DNA of 64,000 bases from Idiomarina aquatica. GTDB lineage: Bacteria > Pseudomonadota > Gammaproteobacteria > Enterobacterales > Alteromonadaceae. The position numbers and the translations under genes were made by a program. This document shows positions 35,819-47,547 of the stretch, piece by piece; positions within the stretch are counted from its first letter, which is position 1, and each line of letters opens with the position of its first letter. The DNA lies in NCBI RefSeq assembly GCF_004362895.1, contig NZ_SNXI01000011.1:1-64000 (forward strand), read 5' to 3'. The notes below the pieces were generated by a model. It ran no database searches. It was not told the DNA's origin and saw nothing but the letters and a program-made list of their open reading frames with translations.

Positions 35819-37168
35819 ATGTCTGATATGACCCCCAGAGAGATCGTTGACGAACTAAACCGCCACATCATAGGGCAAGACAAAGCAAAGCGAGCCGTCG
35901 CGGTAGCATTACGAAACCGTTGGCGCCGCATGCAACTGGATGACGAGTTGCGGCCCGAAGTAACACCTAAAAATATTTTGATGATTGGTCCAACGGGTGT
36001 TGGTAAAACAGAAATTGCTCGCCGTCTGGCGAAGTTAGCCAATGCGCCGTTTATTAAGGTCGAAGCAACGAAGTTTACGGAAGTAGGCTACGTCGGCAAA
36101 GAGATCGAGTCGATTATTAAAGATTTGACCGATGCAGCGGTTAAGCAGAAGCGTGAAGAGATGATGCAAAAAGTCCGTTATCGCGCCGAAGAAGCCGCTG
36201 AAGATCGTATCCTTGATGTGTTGTTACCACCGGCCCGTTCAGCAGGCTCCGGCTGGGGAGCCCAGCAAGAAGAAGCGCCAACTGAGGAAGAACGTAAATC
36301 GCGCCAGGTATTTCGTAAAAAGCTACGGGAAGGCCAGCTCGATGATAAGGAAATAGAAATTGACCTGGCGACGCCGCAAATGGGTGTAGAGATCATGGCG
36401 CCACCGGGTATGGAAGAAATGACTTCACAGCTACAGAACATGTTCCAGAACATGGGTAGCGATAAGACCAAGAAACGCAAGATGAAGATTAAAGATGCGT
36501 TTAAACAGCTGGTCGACGAAGAAGCGGCTAAAATGCTCAATCCGGATGACGTAAAAGAGGCGGCCATTCATTCTGTTGAGCAAAACGGTATCGTCTTTCT
36601 GGATGAAGTCGACAAGATTTGTAAACGCGGAGATAGCTCGGGTCCGGATGTGTCACGAGAAGGTGTGCAACGCGACCTGTTGCCATTAGTCGAAGGTACT
36701 ACGGTTAATACTAAGCATGGCATGATCCGCACCGACCATATTCTATTTATTGCGTCCGGTGCGTTTCAGATGAGCAAGCCATCTGACCTGATTCCTGAAT
36801 TGCAGGGTAGATTGCCGATTCGGGTAGAGCTTGATGCGCTGACAAGCCATGACTTTGTGCGCATTTTGACTGAACCTAATGCGTCATTAACAACACAGTA
36901 TCGTGCCTTGTTAAATACTGAAGGGGTAACCGTTGAGTTCACGGATGACGGTATCCAGCGAATCGCTGAAATTGCCTTTCATGTAAACGAAACGACCGAA
37001 AATATCGGCGCGCGCCGTTTACATACCGTACTTGAACGGTTAATGGAGGAAGTCTCCTTCAATGCCACCGATCATAGTGGAGATACGATTTCTGTTGACG
37101 CGGCCTATGTTGATAAACATATCGGTGAGCTGTCAAAAGATGAAGATCTCAGCCGTTTTATTCTGTAA
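35819..37168 (+). CDS. hslU: ATP-dependent protease ATPase subunit HslU
   Basis: 449 residues from ATG 35819 (AAGGGG upstream); an in-frame start at 35717 is inside hslV and not needed. Walker A is GPTGVGKTE, Walker B VFLDEVDK, pore motif GYVG, and the C-terminus DLSRFIL inserts into HslV. An AAA+ unfoldase. It follows hslV by 19 nt in one operon. Confidence 0.97.
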   Translation: MSDMTPREIVDELNRHIIGQDKAKRAVAVALRNRWRRMQLDDELRPEVTPKNILMIGPTGVGKTEIARRLAKLANAPFIKVEATKFTEVGYVGKEIESIIKDLTDAAVKQKREEMMQKVRYRAEEAAEDRILDVLLPPARSAGSGWGAQQEEAPTEEERKSRQVFRKKLREGQLDDKEIEIDLATPQMGVEIMAPPGMEEMTSQLQNMFQNMGSDKTKKRKMKIKDAFKQLVDEEAAKMLNPDDVKEAAIHSVEQNGIVFLDEVDKICKRGDSSGPDVSREGVQRDLLPLVEGTTVNTKHGMIRTDHILFIASGAFQMSKPSDLIPELQGRLPIRVELDALTSHDFVRILTEPNASLTTQYRALLNTEGVTVEFTDDGIQRIAEIAFHVNETTENIGARRLHTVLERLMEEVSFNATDHSGDTISVDAAYVDKHIGELSKDEDLSRFIL

Positions 37169-37176
37169 CGGGTGAC

Positions 37177-39246
37177 TTAAATAGCCGCTGCTGCAAAAGG
37201 CGCAGGCAGCGGCTCTCTTCCTTCTTTGAGTTCTCGTTCAATCAACTGTTCGGCGAATTCCAGCCGCATTGGCGGTGAGTAGTAATAACCCTGCATCATG
37301 TCACAACCGAGCTGTTGTAAAATCATTTGTTGATCTTCGGTTTCTATGCCCTCGGCAATAACTCGCTTACCCAGGCCGTGAGCCAAGCGTATCATTGCTT
37401 TTAATATAGTTGCGTCGGTACGATTAACTTGTAGCTCACTGACAAAACTCCGATCGATTTTTATTTTACTTATGGGTAAAGAACGCAGGTATGCCAGAGA
37501 AGAGTGACCCGTGCCAAAATCATCAATGGCCACGTTAAAGCCCATTGCTCTTAATTTATTAATCACACTCATGCCATTGTGCAGGTCAGACATGGCAACG
37601 GTTTCGGTAATCTCCAACTCAAGTGCCGCAGGTGCAATCTGATATTTATCGACAACCGCTTGTAACTGATCGATGAGTTGAAAATGTTGAAATTGCTGGG
37701 CTGATAAATTAACGGCAATCGGCCAACAGTGATCGAACTTTTGATGCCAACGCTTGAGGGTAGCCGCTGCTTTTTCAAGTACCCAACTGTCTAATGTATC
37801 GGTCATCCCCAATTGCTCGATGTAAGGTAAAAACTCTGCCGGGGATAACAGTCCTCGCTCGGGATGCTGCCAGCGTATTAACGCTTCGAAACCACAAAGT
37901 TGTTGATGATCAAAATCAAACTGGGGCTGTAAATACAGCAAAAATTCGTTGTTTTTAAATGCCCGTTTAAGAACAGGCTCCATATCCAGCAATTGGCTGA
38001 ACATGTCATCCATACCCCGTTCAAAAAACACCACACCGGGTTGATGGTGGCGTTTGGACTCGGTTAGCGCGATAGTGGCTTTATTTAACAAAATCTCCGC
38101 ATTGGTTCCGTGTTGCGGATACCGGGAAATACCAACTCCGACACTGATGGCGACTGATTTTTCGCCAACAGTTATGGGTATACTCAAGCTTTGCTGTAGC
38201 TCATTGCCAAGATCTTTAAGCAAATGTCGGCTTTTTAAATGGTCAAAAACAATCGCAAAAACGTCTCCGCTAATGCGGGCGACCGCCAATGGTGTTTTGT
38301 GGAAGTGTCGCAAGCGACTGGCCACTTCTTTTAAAACTTTATCACCACCTTTAATACCCAAGCTTTCGTTAATTGACTTAAAACGGGAAATTCCGATGAG
38401 GCAAACGGTTAGCTGGCGGTTATTGGAACGGCAAAAGTCAATAAGATAAGGAATTTTTAATACCAGCTGCGCACGATTAGACACGCCGGTGAGCGCGTCA
38501 TGTGTATGCAGATATTCGGCACGTTGTATGGCTCGTACTGATGTGTTGCGCTCTGATTCGAGTAACCAGATAATGATACCGACCATGACTATGGCCAGAA
38601 AAATCACCGTAAACACACCTTGTACCGCGATTACCCAGTCAAGCGGACGGTCGCTAAGTGTCTGAATAGCGGCTACCACGACAAGATTTTTAAATGCCAC
38701 AAACAGAAAGCCGCATGCGACTAGACGTGGACCAATACCCGCCTTAATTTTGCTCCACATGGGTATACCAATGGCGAAAAACAGCAATGCCGGAACCAGA
38801 AATTGTAAAAAGCTTTGATTGGGGTTACTTATGGCGACCGACAAACTGTTAGAAGACAGCCAGGCAATAACACCCCCAAGACCTGCTGAAGCGTATCCTA
38901 AGTAACGGATAAGACGTGAGGGTTGTCGTTTGTCAATTGCATCGAGCGTCCCCAGCGCAATGTATACGATAGCCAAATATTGCAGAGCCAGTGCAACAGC
39001 TTGCGCAAGCTGGACGCTGGTTGCGCTGATTTGAATTTCACCCATGCCCAGTGCGCCTAGCGTGACGCGAATCAGTTCGCTGAAGCCGTACGAGAAACAA
39101 GCGAATGACCAATAGCGCAAGTAGGCATAGTCGTATGATGCAAAATAAAAGCGCAGTAGTCCCGTAAACCCTAGTAACAGGAGTGTTTGAACTGAATGGG
39201 TTATCGTTTCGATCGCCAATCCGGTGATCAAATCAAGCGTAGGCAT
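37177..39246 (-). CDS. Multi-pass membrane protein with degenerate GGDEF and intact EAL
   Basis: About 689 residues from ATG 39246 (a GTG at 39276 adds MKIIIIKKCG; neither has a clear ribosome-binding site). The first ~230 residues form seven or eight TM helices, an MHYT/7TM-like sensor of unknown ligand. The GGDEF motif is SGDVF with no RxxD inhibitory site, so cyclase activity is unlikely. The EAL domain has FEALIRWQHPERG, VNLSAQQF and DDFGTGHSSL, so it probably hydrolyses c-di-GMP. It is convergent with hslU. Confidence 0.85.
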   Translation of the reverse strand: MPTLDLITGLAIETITHSVQTLLLLGFTGLLRFYFASYDYAYLRYWSFACFSYGFSELIRVTLGALGMGEIQISATSVQLAQAVALALQYLAIVYIALGTLDAIDKRQPSRLIRYLGYASAGLGGVIAWLSSNSLSVAISNPNQSFLQFLVPALLFFAIGIPMWSKIKAGIGPRLVACGFLFVAFKNLVVVAAIQTLSDRPLDWVIAVQGVFTVIFLAIVMVGIIIWLLESERNTSVRAIQRAEYLHTHDALTGVSNRAQLVLKIPYLIDFCRSNNRQLTVCLIGISRFKSINESLGIKGGDKVLKEVASRLRHFHKTPLAVARISGDVFAIVFDHLKSRHLLKDLGNELQQSLSIPITVGEKSVAISVGVGISRYPQHGTNAEILLNKATIALTESKRHHQPGVVFFERGMDDMFSQLLDMEPVLKRAFKNNEFLLYLQPQFDFDHQQLCGFEALIRWQHPERGLLSPAEFLPYIEQLGMTDTLDSWVLEKAAATLKRWHQKFDHCWPIAVNLSAQQFQHFQLIDQLQAVVDKYQIAPAALELEITETVAMSDLHNGMSVINKLRAMGFNVAIDDFGTGHSSLAYLRSLPISKIKIDRSFVSELQVNRTDATILKAMIRLAHGLGKRVIAEGIETEDQQMILQQLGCDMMQGYYYSPPMRLEFAEQLIERELKEGREPLPAPFAAAAI

Positions 39247-39420
39247 GCCACATTTCTTTATTATTATTATTTTCACCTAAATTAATGCACTTTAATGGGT
39301 AAGTTCAAGTGCTAGTTAACGTCAAAGTAGGTAATTTGACGCCAATCTTTGATTTGGGTTTTTGAATTAGGCAATACCCGTTATACTCAGAGAGTTAACC
39401 CTAACTACGCGGACAAAGAC

Positions 39421-39906
39421 ATGGAATATAATACCTCAGAGCTATGCGATCTCTACCCGGATATGGTGGATGTGGTTGAACCCATGTTCGAGAGTTACGG
39501 TGGCCGTTCGTCGTTCGGCGGTCAGTTGGTGATTATTAAAAGCTATGAAGATAAGGGCTTGATCGAAGAAACCCTGAATCAGGATGGCGGCGGTAAAGTA
39601 CTACTTATCGATGGTGGTGGCTCAGTACGCCGGGCGTTAATTGACTTAGCTATTGCTGAACAAGCCATGGATAATGACTGGGAAGGCATTATTTGCTATG
39701 GCTCTGTCAGGGATGTCGACGCATTAGAAGAGTTAGATATTGGCATCCTCGGCGTTGCCTCTATTCCGGTCGCGGCACCTAGCGAAGGTACCGGCGAAAT
39801 GGAAATTCCGGTTAACTTCGGTGGCGTCACGTTTCTACCGGAGGATCATATCTATGTGGATAGTACCGGGGTTATCTTGTCACCCGAGCCGCTTGATATT
39901 GAGTAA
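39421..39906 (+). CDS. rraA: Ribonuclease E activity regulator RraA
   Basis: 161 residues from ATG 39421; an upstream in-frame extension to 39349 is not conserved. Family blocks [34 protein letters not shown] and the ending [12 protein letters not shown] are all present. RraA binds RNase E and slows RNA decay. Its TAA overlaps the hutG ATG by one base (TAATG), so translation of a histidine catabolic gene is coupled to it. Confidence 0.95.
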   Translation: MEYNTSELCDLYPDMVDVVEPMFESYGGRSSFGGQLVIIKSYEDKGLIEETLNQDGGGKVLLIDGGGSVRRALIDLAIAEQAMDNDWEGIICYGSVRDVDALEELDIGILGVASIPVAAPSEGTGEMEIPVNFGGVTFLPEDHIYVDSTGVILSPEPLDIE

Positions 39907-40952
39907 TGTCTGATCTGTCGTTTTTAAAGTTAGTTGAGCCCAGCCATTGGGTTCGAGTTCGAGAGCACGAAACCAAGATTGGCCAGGCAATTCATTCTCT
40001 GGCGCTGGAGGGAAGCTTTGAACAAAGCTTAGCCAGCGCCTGGGAGGGCGGCCAACGTGTCGCGATTGTTGGTATTCCGGAAAGCATCGGGATTAAAGCG
40101 AACCTGGGCCGTCCGGGGGCAGAAGGTGGCTGGCAGGCATTTCTGCAAAACTTTTTAAACCTACAAAAAACCGGCTTGGTTTCAACGCACGAATTATTAC
40201 TCGTTGGCTCGATTGAATGTAGCGACTTGATGCAACAAGCTGAGTCACTGAGTATCGAAGACGAGCAAGAACTTGCCGAGTTGCGGCGTCTGACTGCGAT
40301 GATCGATGCGCGAGTCAGTCGCGTGTTAGCTCCTATTTTTGCGCAAGATTTTGACGTTGTTGTCATTGGTGGCGGTCACAATAACGCCTATCCGCTGCTG
40401 AAATCACTGCATCAAGTGACAGACCAGACCGTGGGCGCCGTTAATTTGGATCCGCACGCAGACTTCCGTGCGACTGAGGGGCGGCATAGCGGTAACGGGT
40501 TTAGTTATGCGTATGTCGAGGGCATCCTCGAGTGCTATCACGTTGTGGGTTTGCATCCGGGTAAAAATTCAGCGAGTAGTCTACGCAACCTCAGCGATGC
40601 GGGTATGCGCTATCACTCTATCCATCGCTTATTCGAGCGGTCTTTTAACGAAGTGATGGATGAAGTTGTCGCTAAAGCTGACTCATGGCAACGCCCGCTG
40701 GGTATTGAGCTAGACGTGGATGCGCTAACAGGTGTTCCGGCTAGCGCGATAAATTACAGTGGCTTGTCACTGGCGCAGGGCTTCCAGTTTGTAAAACGCC
40801 TGGCTGAGCTTCCCGATGCCAGGTATGTGCACTTGGCTGAGGCAGCTCCAAGTCTTTGTAGCGCCGGTCCTGAAGAGGGTTTAAAGGTGACAGGACAAGT
40901 GCTTTGTGAGCTAACTACAGCGTATCTTCACGGTCGTGAGCGACGCCGTTAA
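39906..40952 (+). CDS. hutG: Formimidoylglutamase
   Basis: 348 residues, arginase/agmatinase fold. Manganese ligands lie in [15 protein letters not shown] and ELDVDAL. In this place it should convert N-formimidoyl-glutamate to glutamate and formamide, the last hut step. It is downstream of rraA and ends overlapping the convergent hutI by 38 nt. Confidence 0.88.
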   Translation: MSDLSFLKLVEPSHWVRVREHETKIGQAIHSLALEGSFEQSLASAWEGGQRVAIVGIPESIGIKANLGRPGAEGGWQAFLQNFLNLQKTGLVSTHELLLVGSIECSDLMQQAESLSIEDEQELAELRRLTAMIDARVSRVLAPIFAQDFDVVVIGGGHNNAYPLLKSLHQVTDQTVGAVNLDPHADFRATEGRHSGNGFSYAYVEGILECYHVVGLHPGKNSASSLRNLSDAGMRYHSIHRLFERSFNEVMDEVVAKADSWQRPLGIELDVDALTGVPASAINYSGLSLAQGFQFVKRLAELPDARYVHLAEAAPSLCSAGPEEGLKVTGQVLCELTTAYLHGRERRR

Positions 40953-42135
40953 GCCATAACGTTTTTAGCGGGTTAACGCCGAATTGATAGGTCAATTCGG
41001 CGGGGTTTTGTATATCCCACAATGCCAGATGTGCTTTCATTCCAGCCTTTATTTGACCGTATTCTTTTTCAATGCCAAGCGCTTTTGCAGCATTTACGGT
41101 AACACCGCGCAAACACTCCTCCGGCGTTAACCGAAATAACGTTGCACCCATTTGCAACATCAGGGGTAAGTTGTGAATAGGCGAAGATCCCGGATTGGCA
41201 TCGGTAGCCAGCGCAATCGGCACTCCGTATTGCCGCAGTAGCTTGATAGGCGGCACAGTGTCATCACGCAGAAAGTAAAATGCACCAGGCAGAAGTACCG
41301 CAACTGTGCCGTTTTCAGCCATCGCTTTTACGCCGTTCTCGTCCAGTTGCTCCAGGTGATCAGCGGATAATGCGTGGTAACGAGCTGCTAAGGCAGCACC
41401 GTTTTGATTGGTGATCTGCTCGGCATGAAGTTTGATGGGTAATTCATGGGCTTTTGCTGCTTTAAAGACACGTTCAGTCTGCTCAAGACTAAAACCGATA
41501 CGTTCGCAGAAAGCATCAACCGCATCGATTAATCCCTCAGCAGCAAGTGTCGGTAAAATCTCATTAATTATTAATTCGATATAGCCATCGGCATTGTTTT
41601 TATATTCCGGAGGCAGGGCATGCGCCGCAAGCAGCGTAGTTTTGATGTTAATGGGTAATTGCTCGCCCAAAGCGCGTGCTACTTGTAATTGTTTGCGTTC
41701 GTTTTGCAGATCCAAACCGTAGCCGGACTTAACTTCAATGGTGCCGACGCCTTGTTGCATTAATGCAGATGCACGTTTGCTGGCCAAACGCAGTAACTCA
41801 TCAAAATCGGCAGCACGAGTAGCCTGGACCGTACTGGCTATCCCCCCGCCCTGTTCAGCGATTTCAGCGTAGCTTTTACCATGTAATCTTTGTGCGAATT
41901 CGTCAGCGCGAGAACCAGCCCAAACTAAGTGGGTATGGCAGTCAATTAGTGCCGGCGTCAGGCACATGCCCTGGCCGTCGATAACTGTTGCCGCTGGCGT
42001 GGCTGGTGCTTCGACAGCAGGCCCCGACCAATAAATTGATTCACCGTCAATAATCACGACCCCGTCTTCGATAATACCGTAATCGTCAGAGTTGTCGGAT
42101 AGCGTTGCTAAAACGATGTTTTGTATACGTTGCAT
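40915..42135 (-). CDS. hutI: Imidazolonepropionase
   Basis: 406 residues, amidohydrolase family. Metal ligands are in [10 protein letters not shown], then KLHAEQITN and [10 protein letters not shown]. It opens the ring of imidazolone propionate to N-formimidoyl-glutamate. It is divergent from hutC with the HutC-type operator between them. Confidence 0.94.
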   Translation of the reverse strand: MQRIQNIVLATLSDNSDDYGIIEDGVVIIDGESIYWSGPAVEAPATPAATVIDGQGMCLTPALIDCHTHLVWAGSRADEFAQRLHGKSYAEIAEQGGGIASTVQATRAADFDELLRLASKRASALMQQGVGTIEVKSGYGLDLQNERKQLQVARALGEQLPINIKTTLLAAHALPPEYKNNADGYIELIINEILPTLAAEGLIDAVDAFCERIGFSLEQTERVFKAAKAHELPIKLHAEQITNQNGAALAARYHALSADHLEQLDENGVKAMAENGTVAVLLPGAFYFLRDDTVPPIKLLRQYGVPIALATDANPGSSPIHNLPLMLQMGATLFRLTPEECLRGVTVNAAKALGIEKEYGQIKAGMKAHLALWDIQNPAELTYQFGVNPLKTLWLNGVAHDREDTL

Positions 42136-42193
42136 AGCTATTATTTAACTTCGTTTTGTGGCTTTGTTATAAGAATAGCAACCTGCTTAGGTC

Positions 42194-42222
42194 TTGTATA
42201 GACAATTCAATTGAACTAAACT
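42194..42222 (+). promoter_or_regulatory. hut promoter overlapping a HutC-type operator
   Basis: TTGTAT (42194-42199), a 17-bp spacer and TAAACT (42217-42222) form a promoter toward hutC. The -35 is inside CTTGTATAGACAAT (42193-42206), an imperfect palindrome resembling HutC sites of the TTGTATATACAA kind. HutC bound here could repress both hutC-hutU-hutH and the divergent hutI. The core site is visible; the assignment follows from neighbouring hutC. Confidence 0.6.
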
Positions 42223-42269
42223 TTGTTGCATGGGCTTTCACCAACACTGGTCACATGCAAGGGTGCCTC

Positions 42270-42974
42270 ATGGCAAAATTTTCGACAATAAAGCAGCACA
42301 TCTACCAAAAAATCGAATCCGGTGAATGGCCGGAAAATCACCCCGTCAGCTCAGAAAATGCGCTTGCCGAGGAGTTTTCAGTAAGTCGTATGACAGCACG
42401 CCGAGCACTGCAGGAGCTTGCTGATGAGGGACTAGTTATCCGAACTCAGGGTGCCGGAACGTTCGTCGCCCCAATTAAGTCACAAACGTCTTTCATGGCT
42501 ATCCGAAATATCGCCGATGAGGTGCGCAGCAGAGGCCACGATTATCGCGCCAAGGTGCATCATATGCGCGTGCAACAAGCCTCAAGTCAGGTTGCGGAAG
42601 CGTTAGCACTTGAACCCGGCGTAGACGTGCTGCATTCAACTATTGTGCATTACGAAAACGACAAACCGGTTCAGCTCGAGGAAAGGTATGTTAATCCCAA
42701 CTTGGTGCCCGACTATTTAAAGCAAGATTTTAGCAAAGTGACCCCACATGAGTATTTGTGTGTTGTGACACCACTAACGGAAGCGAGCCACCAAATAGAA
42801 GCTATTCTGCCTATCTCTGCAGTATGCCAATACCTAAGTATTGATCGGCACGAGCCCTGCTTGCGCATCATTCGCCGCACCTGGAGCTCGGGCGGTGTAG
42901 TGAGCTACGCCATTCTGACCCACCCAGGCTCCCGCTTTAAGTTGGGTGGGCATTTGAATTTTTCGAATTCTTAG
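42270..42974 (+). CDS. hutC: Histidine utilisation repressor (GntR/HutC family)
   Basis: 234 residues from ATG 42270; an upstream extension to 42156 is unlikely. N-terminal winged HTH (ALAEEFSVSRMTARRALQEL) then a UTRA effector domain from about residue 85 (ERYVNPNLVPDYL). HutC releases DNA when bound to urocanate. It precedes hutU by 9 nt. Confidence 0.93.
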   Translation: MAKFSTIKQHIYQKIESGEWPENHPVSSENALAEEFSVSRMTARRALQELADEGLVIRTQGAGTFVAPIKSQTSFMAIRNIADEVRSRGHDYRAKVHHMRVQQASSQVAEALALEPGVDVLHSTIVHYENDKPVQLEERYVNPNLVPDYLKQDFSKVTPHEYLCVVTPLTEASHQIEAILPISAVCQYLSIDRHEPCLRIIRRTWSSGGVVSYAILTHPGSRFKLGGHLNFSNS

Positions 42975-42983
42975 GAGTACGTC

Positions 42984-44666
42984 ATGAGTCAACCACGACT
43001 TGATACATCAAGAACAATTAAAGCCGATACCGGTACTGAAATATCCTGCGCTAATTGGCAGATCGAAGCGGCGAAACGCATGTTGATGAACAATCTCGAT
43101 GACGAGGTGGCGGAGCATCCTCAGGCGCTAGTCGTATATGGTGGCATAGGTCGAGCTGCCCGTAACTGGCCTTGTTATGACAAAATTATAGAAACCCTGG
43201 AGCGGCTTAAACCAGATGAATCATTACTGATTCAGTCAGGCAAACCGGTGGGTGTATTTCCAACACATGAGGATGCGCCGCGCGTGCTCATCGCAAATTC
43301 AAACTTAGTGCCTGAGTGGGCTAATTGGGAGCATTTTAACGAGCTCGATAAAAAGGGCTTGATGATGTACGGCCAAATGACCGCAGGTTCCTGGATTTAC
43401 ATTGGCTCACAAGGCATTGTGCAAGGTACCTACGAAACCTTCGGTGCGGTAGCTCGACAACACTTTAATGGCGATGCTAAAGGTAAGTGGATACTGACTG
43501 GCGGGCTCGGTGGCATGGGTGGCGCGCAGCCACTGGCGGCGACCATGGCTGGTTTTTGTATGCTGGCGGTAGAATGTGACGAGAGCCGTATCGATTTTAG
43601 ATTGCGTACAGGCTACGTTGACCATAAAGCAACCTCTCTGGATGAGGCAATGACGCTAATAAAAAGCGCGTTAAACAAGGGCGATGCTATCTCGGTTGGG
43701 TTACTGGGTAATGCCGCCGACGTTTATAGCGAGATGCAGGAGCAAGGTGTGTTACCTGACGTGGTTACCGACCAAACGTCGGCTCACGACCCGCTGCATG
43801 GCTACTTACCGCAAGGATGGACGCTGCAACAGTATCATCAGCAGCAACAGCAAGACCCACAGGGCACGGTGAGCGCTGCTAAGCAATCGATGGCAGTGCA
43901 GGTCAAGGCCATGCTGCATTTTCAGCAACAGGGTGCTGCTGTGCTGGATTACGGTAATAATATTCGGCAAATGGCAAAAGATGTCGGTGTTGAGCATGCA
44001 TTTGACTTCCCGGGCTTTGTACCAGCCTACATTAGGCCGTTGTTCTGTGAGGGTATAGGGCCTTTCCGGTGGGTCGCGCTATCGGGAGATCCTGAGGATA
44101 TTTATAAAACCGACGAAAAGGTTAAAGAGCTAATCCCGGACAACCCGCATCTGCACAACTGGCTGGATATGGCTAAAGAGCGCATTTCGTTTCAGGGGTT
44201 GCCGGCAAGGATTTGTTGGATTGGTTTAAAAGACCGCGCGCGTATTGCTAAGGCGTTCAACCAGATGGTCAAAAATGGTGAGTTAAAAGCGCCGATTGTA
44301 ATAGGGCGTGATCATCTGGATTCAGGCTCTGTGGCTAGCCCCAATCGTGAAACCGAAAGCATGAAAGATGGCTCAGATGCAGTGTCTGACTGGCCGTTGC
44401 TCAATGCGTTATTAAATACCGCTGGCGGCGCAACCTGGGTAAGTTTACACCATGGTGGTGGCGTTGGTATGGGTTATTCGCAGCATGCCGGGGTTGTAAT
44501 TGTTGCCGACGGCACGGATGCAGCAGAAAAACGCCTGGGTCGTGTGTTATGGAATGACCCCGGAACTGGTGTTATGCGTCATGCCGATGCGGGATATGAT
44601 ATCGCCAAAGATTGTGCCAGGGAGCAGGGCTTAGATTTGCCAATGCTCGAGAATCAAACATCGTAG
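42984..44666 (+). CDS. hutU: Urocanate hydratase
   Basis: 560 residues. NAD-binding [13 protein letters not shown] and the C-terminal [20 protein letters not shown] are diagnostic. It converts urocanate to imidazolone propionate with NAD as prosthetic group. Positioned between hutC and hutH; 9 nt and 28 nt gaps. Confidence 0.97.
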   Translation: MSQPRLDTSRTIKADTGTEISCANWQIEAAKRMLMNNLDDEVAEHPQALVVYGGIGRAARNWPCYDKIIETLERLKPDESLLIQSGKPVGVFPTHEDAPRVLIANSNLVPEWANWEHFNELDKKGLMMYGQMTAGSWIYIGSQGIVQGTYETFGAVARQHFNGDAKGKWILTGGLGGMGGAQPLAATMAGFCMLAVECDESRIDFRLRTGYVDHKATSLDEAMTLIKSALNKGDAISVGLLGNAADVYSEMQEQGVLPDVVTDQTSAHDPLHGYLPQGWTLQQYHQQQQQDPQGTVSAAKQSMAVQVKAMLHFQQQGAAVLDYGNNIRQMAKDVGVEHAFDFPGFVPAYIRPLFCEGIGPFRWVALSGDPEDIYKTDEKVKELIPDNPHLHNWLDMAKERISFQGLPARICWIGLKDRARIAKAFNQMVKNGELKAPIVIGRDHLDSGSVASPNRETESMKDGSDAVSDWPLLNALLNTAGGATWVSLHHGGGVGMGYSQHAGVVIVADGTDAAEKRLGRVLWNDPGTGVMRHADAGYDIAKDCAREQGLDLPMLENQTS

Positions 44667-44694
44667 CGTTTAGCATTACGAAAAAGGAATTGTT

Positions 44695-46218
44695 ATGAGT
44701 AGTTTTCCGTTAAATCCGGGCCAGCTAACACTGGCAGATCTGCGCCAGTGGTACTTTGCTTCGCATACGCTGAAGCTCAGTGAAGCAGCTGTTACTGACA
44801 TTAATCAATCAGCAGAGACCGTAGCTAACGTACTGGAGCGCGGGCAAACAGTTTATGGTATCAACACCGGGTTTGGTTTGTTGGCCAACACCCGGATACC
44901 GCCAGAACGCTTGACTGACTTACAACGCAGGATCGTATTATCGCACTCCGTGGGAACGGGCGAATTGCTGGCTGACGATGTGGTGCGGCTGATGCTATTG
45001 CTTAAGGTTAATTCCTTGTCACGGGGGTTTTCCGGCATTCGTTTAAGGGTCATTGATGCCTTAATTGCACTGCTGAATCACCAAGTATATCCATGTATTC
45101 CCAGCAAGGGTTCGGTGGGAGCGTCAGGCGATCTGGCACCGCTTGCTCACATGGTATTGCCGCTATTAGGCGAGGGCGAAGTGCGATTCCAGGGCAAGAT
45201 ATTGCCAGCTACTGAAGGGCTTAAAAAAGCCGGGCTGGAGCCGCTTGAGTTGGCTCCGAAAGAAGGTTTAGCTTTGTTGAATGGTACTCAGGCTTCAACA
45301 GCTCTGGCATTGGCAGGACTGTTTAAAATCGAGCGGGTTTTTCATAGCGCTATTACCATTGGAGCCATGTCGGTGGAAGCGGCGATGGGCTCTCGGTCGC
45401 CTTTTGATGCGCGTATTCACCAGGTTCGTGGACAGCATGGACAACAACAGGTTGCAGCTGCCTTCAGGGATATTCTTACCGATAGCTCTGCTATCGCTAA
45501 AGATCATGAGAACTGCGAGAAAGTACAGGACCCCTATTCACTGCGTTGCCAGCCGCAAGTGATGGGAGCCGCCTATGACAACCTCAAACATGCGGCGACC
45601 ATTCTGGAGCGCGAGGCTAACGGGGTAACTGATAATCCGCTGGTATTTAGCGAACAACAGGATATTTTATCCGGCGGCAACTTCCATGCAGAGCCGGTTG
45701 CGATGGCAGCGGATATCATTGCTATTGCTGCAAGTGAGGTCGGTTCTATTTCTGAACGTCGGGGCGCTTTGTTGATCGATAAACACCTGAGCAACTTGCC
45801 GCCGTTTTTGGTTAATGACGGTGGCGTTAATTCCGGGTTTATGATGGCGCAAGTGACCGCAGCAGCGCTGGCATCCGAAAACAAGAGTCTGGCGCATCCT
45901 GCTTCGGTCGACAGTATTCCGACATCGGCTAACCAGGAGGATCACGTATCGATGGCTACCTATGCGGCCCGTCGCCTCGGCGATATCGCCGATAATATTG
46001 CTGATATTGTTGCCATCGAATGGCTCGAAGCGGCACAAGGACTGGACTTTAGACGGCCGTTAAAAGCGTCTGACAAAATTGAAGTGGCTTACAGCTGTTT
46101 ACGTGACCAGGTACCTTTTTATGATCAGGACCGCTACTTCGCGCCGGATATTAAAGCCGCCAGTGACTTAATCAAAGCGGGTGCTTTAGGCATGACATTG
46201 GCAGACTTTACCGTTTAG
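44695..46218 (+). CDS. hutH: Histidine ammonia-lyase
   Basis: 507 residues. The MIO prosthetic group forms from A143-S144-G145 in [25 protein letters not shown] and later [10 protein letters not shown] are typical. It deaminates histidine to urocanate. AAAAAGGAA precedes the start. Its 3' end overlaps the convergent yiiD by 11 nt. Confidence 0.97.
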   Translation: MSSFPLNPGQLTLADLRQWYFASHTLKLSEAAVTDINQSAETVANVLERGQTVYGINTGFGLLANTRIPPERLTDLQRRIVLSHSVGTGELLADDVVRLMLLLKVNSLSRGFSGIRLRVIDALIALLNHQVYPCIPSKGSVGASGDLAPLAHMVLPLLGEGEVRFQGKILPATEGLKKAGLEPLELAPKEGLALLNGTQASTALALAGLFKIERVFHSAITIGAMSVEAAMGSRSPFDARIHQVRGQHGQQQVAAAFRDILTDSSAIAKDHENCEKVQDPYSLRCQPQVMGAAYDNLKHAATILEREANGVTDNPLVFSEQQDILSGGNFHAEPVAMAADIIAIAASEVGSISERRGALLIDKHLSNLPPFLVNDGGVNSGFMMAQVTAAALASENKSLAHPASVDSIPTSANQEDHVSMATYAARRLGDIADNIADIVAIEWLEAAQGLDFRRPLKASDKIEVAYSCLRDQVPFYDQDRYFAPDIKAASDLIKAGALGMTLADFTV

Positions 46219-47107
46219 CTAAAACCACGAAGCGGCCGGTGAATTCTGCCACCGGCCGATCGTCATCTAAAATTTGAGACTTCATCGTCAGGCGGGCATT
46301 TTTGCCCTCTTTAAGAGCCGAAAAATCTCCGGTTACGTCACTTAAGCGTGCAACTGAACGTGGTTCTTGTGTGACCGGTTTGTGATAATGGATATTTCCG
46401 TCTCCCAGTACTACTGAGCCCTCTAACCCCCGTTCCAACAGTTGTAAGTGCAATAAGCCCCAGCAGGTGAGCGTGCCCAGCGAATAAATACTACCGGCAA
46501 ACATAGTGCCGTGGACGTTAATGTTGCGCGATAATACCGCCCGGGTTTCAAATAGGCGGCCAGTGTACTGGTGTATCTTAATACCCATTGCATCAGATAT
46601 GGGGATATCGTTTTGCCAGGTCTGTTGCAGCTCGGCACACCACTCAGGCCGGTAGATGATGCGGTTTTGCTCGCTAAACGATTTACGTAACTGGTGTTCA
46701 GCCATGGGGTTATTTACGGTATTGCCTTCTTCAGCAATGTAGTAACCGCATTTTTTATAAAAACCAATGGTATTGTCGCGTGAGTTAATCACGACGTGTT
46801 GTGCGCCTTCATTTCTGGCCGCCAATTCGAGTGCGTAAATAATAGCTACGCCGTGGCCTTCGCCCCGATATTCGGGCGCTACAGCCATAAAACGAATCTG
46901 AGCTTCCTCAGGACTGTTAAAGTGCACACGGCCCACCGCCACAGCTTCACCGGCTGCATTGACGACCATGCGGTGTTGGCCAACCTGATCATACTCGTCT
47001 TGCTCCGAGCCTCGTGGTCGTTGAAAGGGTTCGCGCAGCACCCGCCAGCGTAAGTCATAGTAACGCTCGAGTTGTTGCTGTGTTTCCGGGGTAATAACTT
47101 TGTACAT
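46208..47107 (-). CDS. yiiD: YiiD: GNAT domain plus hotdog thioesterase-like domain
   Basis: 299 residues. The N-terminal half is a GNAT domain (acetyl-CoA loop [14 protein letters not shown] around residue 80-93); the C-terminal half (from about 160, [18 protein letters not shown]) is a hotdog domain of the YiiD C-terminal family. I recall that E. coli YiiD was reported as a malonyl-ACP decarboxylase (MadA) feeding fatty-acid initiation; confirm before relying on it. The yihY-dtd-yiiD order is conserved with E. coli. Confidence 0.85.
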   Translation of the reverse strand: MYKVITPETQQQLERYYDLRWRVLREPFQRPRGSEQDEYDQVGQHRMVVNAAGEAVAVGRVHFNSPEEAQIRFMAVAPEYRGEGHGVAIIYALELAARNEGAQHVVINSRDNTIGFYKKCGYYIAEEGNTVNNPMAEHQLRKSFSEQNRIIYRPEWCAELQQTWQNDIPISDAMGIKIHQYTGRLFETRAVLSRNINVHGTMFAGSIYSLGTLTCWGLLHLQLLERGLEGSVVLGDGNIHYHKPVTQEPRSVARLSDVTGDFSALKEGKNARLTMKSQILDDDRPVAEFTGRFVVLAKR

Positions 47108-47547
47108 TAATCGACCCTTAACTCAAACGTGACTGGTCCATCGTTAACCAAAGACACTTGCATGTCGGCGGCGAACTGACCGGTTTCTACAGCAATACCT
47201 TGTTGCTTTAGTGCGTCGCAAAATACTTCGTAGAGCTGTTTGGCTTGCTCCGGGGTTGCAGCTGACGAAAACGAGGGCCGGCGACCTTTGCGGGTATCGG
47301 CGGCAAGTGTAAACTGAGAAACAACCAGTGCTGATAGTTTCTGGTCTAGCAGGCTTTCGTTCATTTTGCCGTCGGCGTCACTAAATATACGGTAACCGGC
47401 AATGCGTGCGGCTAATTTTTTGGCTTTATCTTCGTTATCTGCATGCTCTACACCCAGCAGTATCAGTAAACCCGGACCAATCTCGCCAATGGTCTGTTGT
47501 TCAACCTCTACTTTTGCTTGTGAGACACGTTGCAGTAGTCCAATCAT
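47107..47547 (-). CDS. dtd: D-aminoacyl-tRNA deacylase
   Basis: 146 residues. [17 protein letters not shown] and NDGPVTF, the Gly-cisPro-type family blocks, are intact. It hydrolyses D-amino acids from mischarged tRNA. It overlaps yihY by 4 nt and yiiD by one base. Confidence 0.96.
   Translation of the reverse strand: MIGLLQRVSQAKVEVEQQTIGEIGPGLLILLGVEHADNEDKAKKLAARIAGYRIFSDADGKMNESLLDQKLSALVVSQFTLAADTRKGRRPSFSSAATPEQAKQLYEVFCDALKQQGIAVETGQFAADMQVSLVNDGPVTFELRVD

Noticed and set aside
37183-37214. 9-bp inverted repeat AGCCGCTGC/GCAGCGGCT after hslU
   Set aside because: It lies in the coding end of the EAL gene and is not followed by a T-run; it may weakly terminate hslVU but evidence is too thin.
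39258-39271. Short TTA/TAT trinucleotide repeat as a phase-variable tract
   Set aside because: Changes in a trinucleotide repeat keep the frame, and the tract is only four units and precedes the preferred start.
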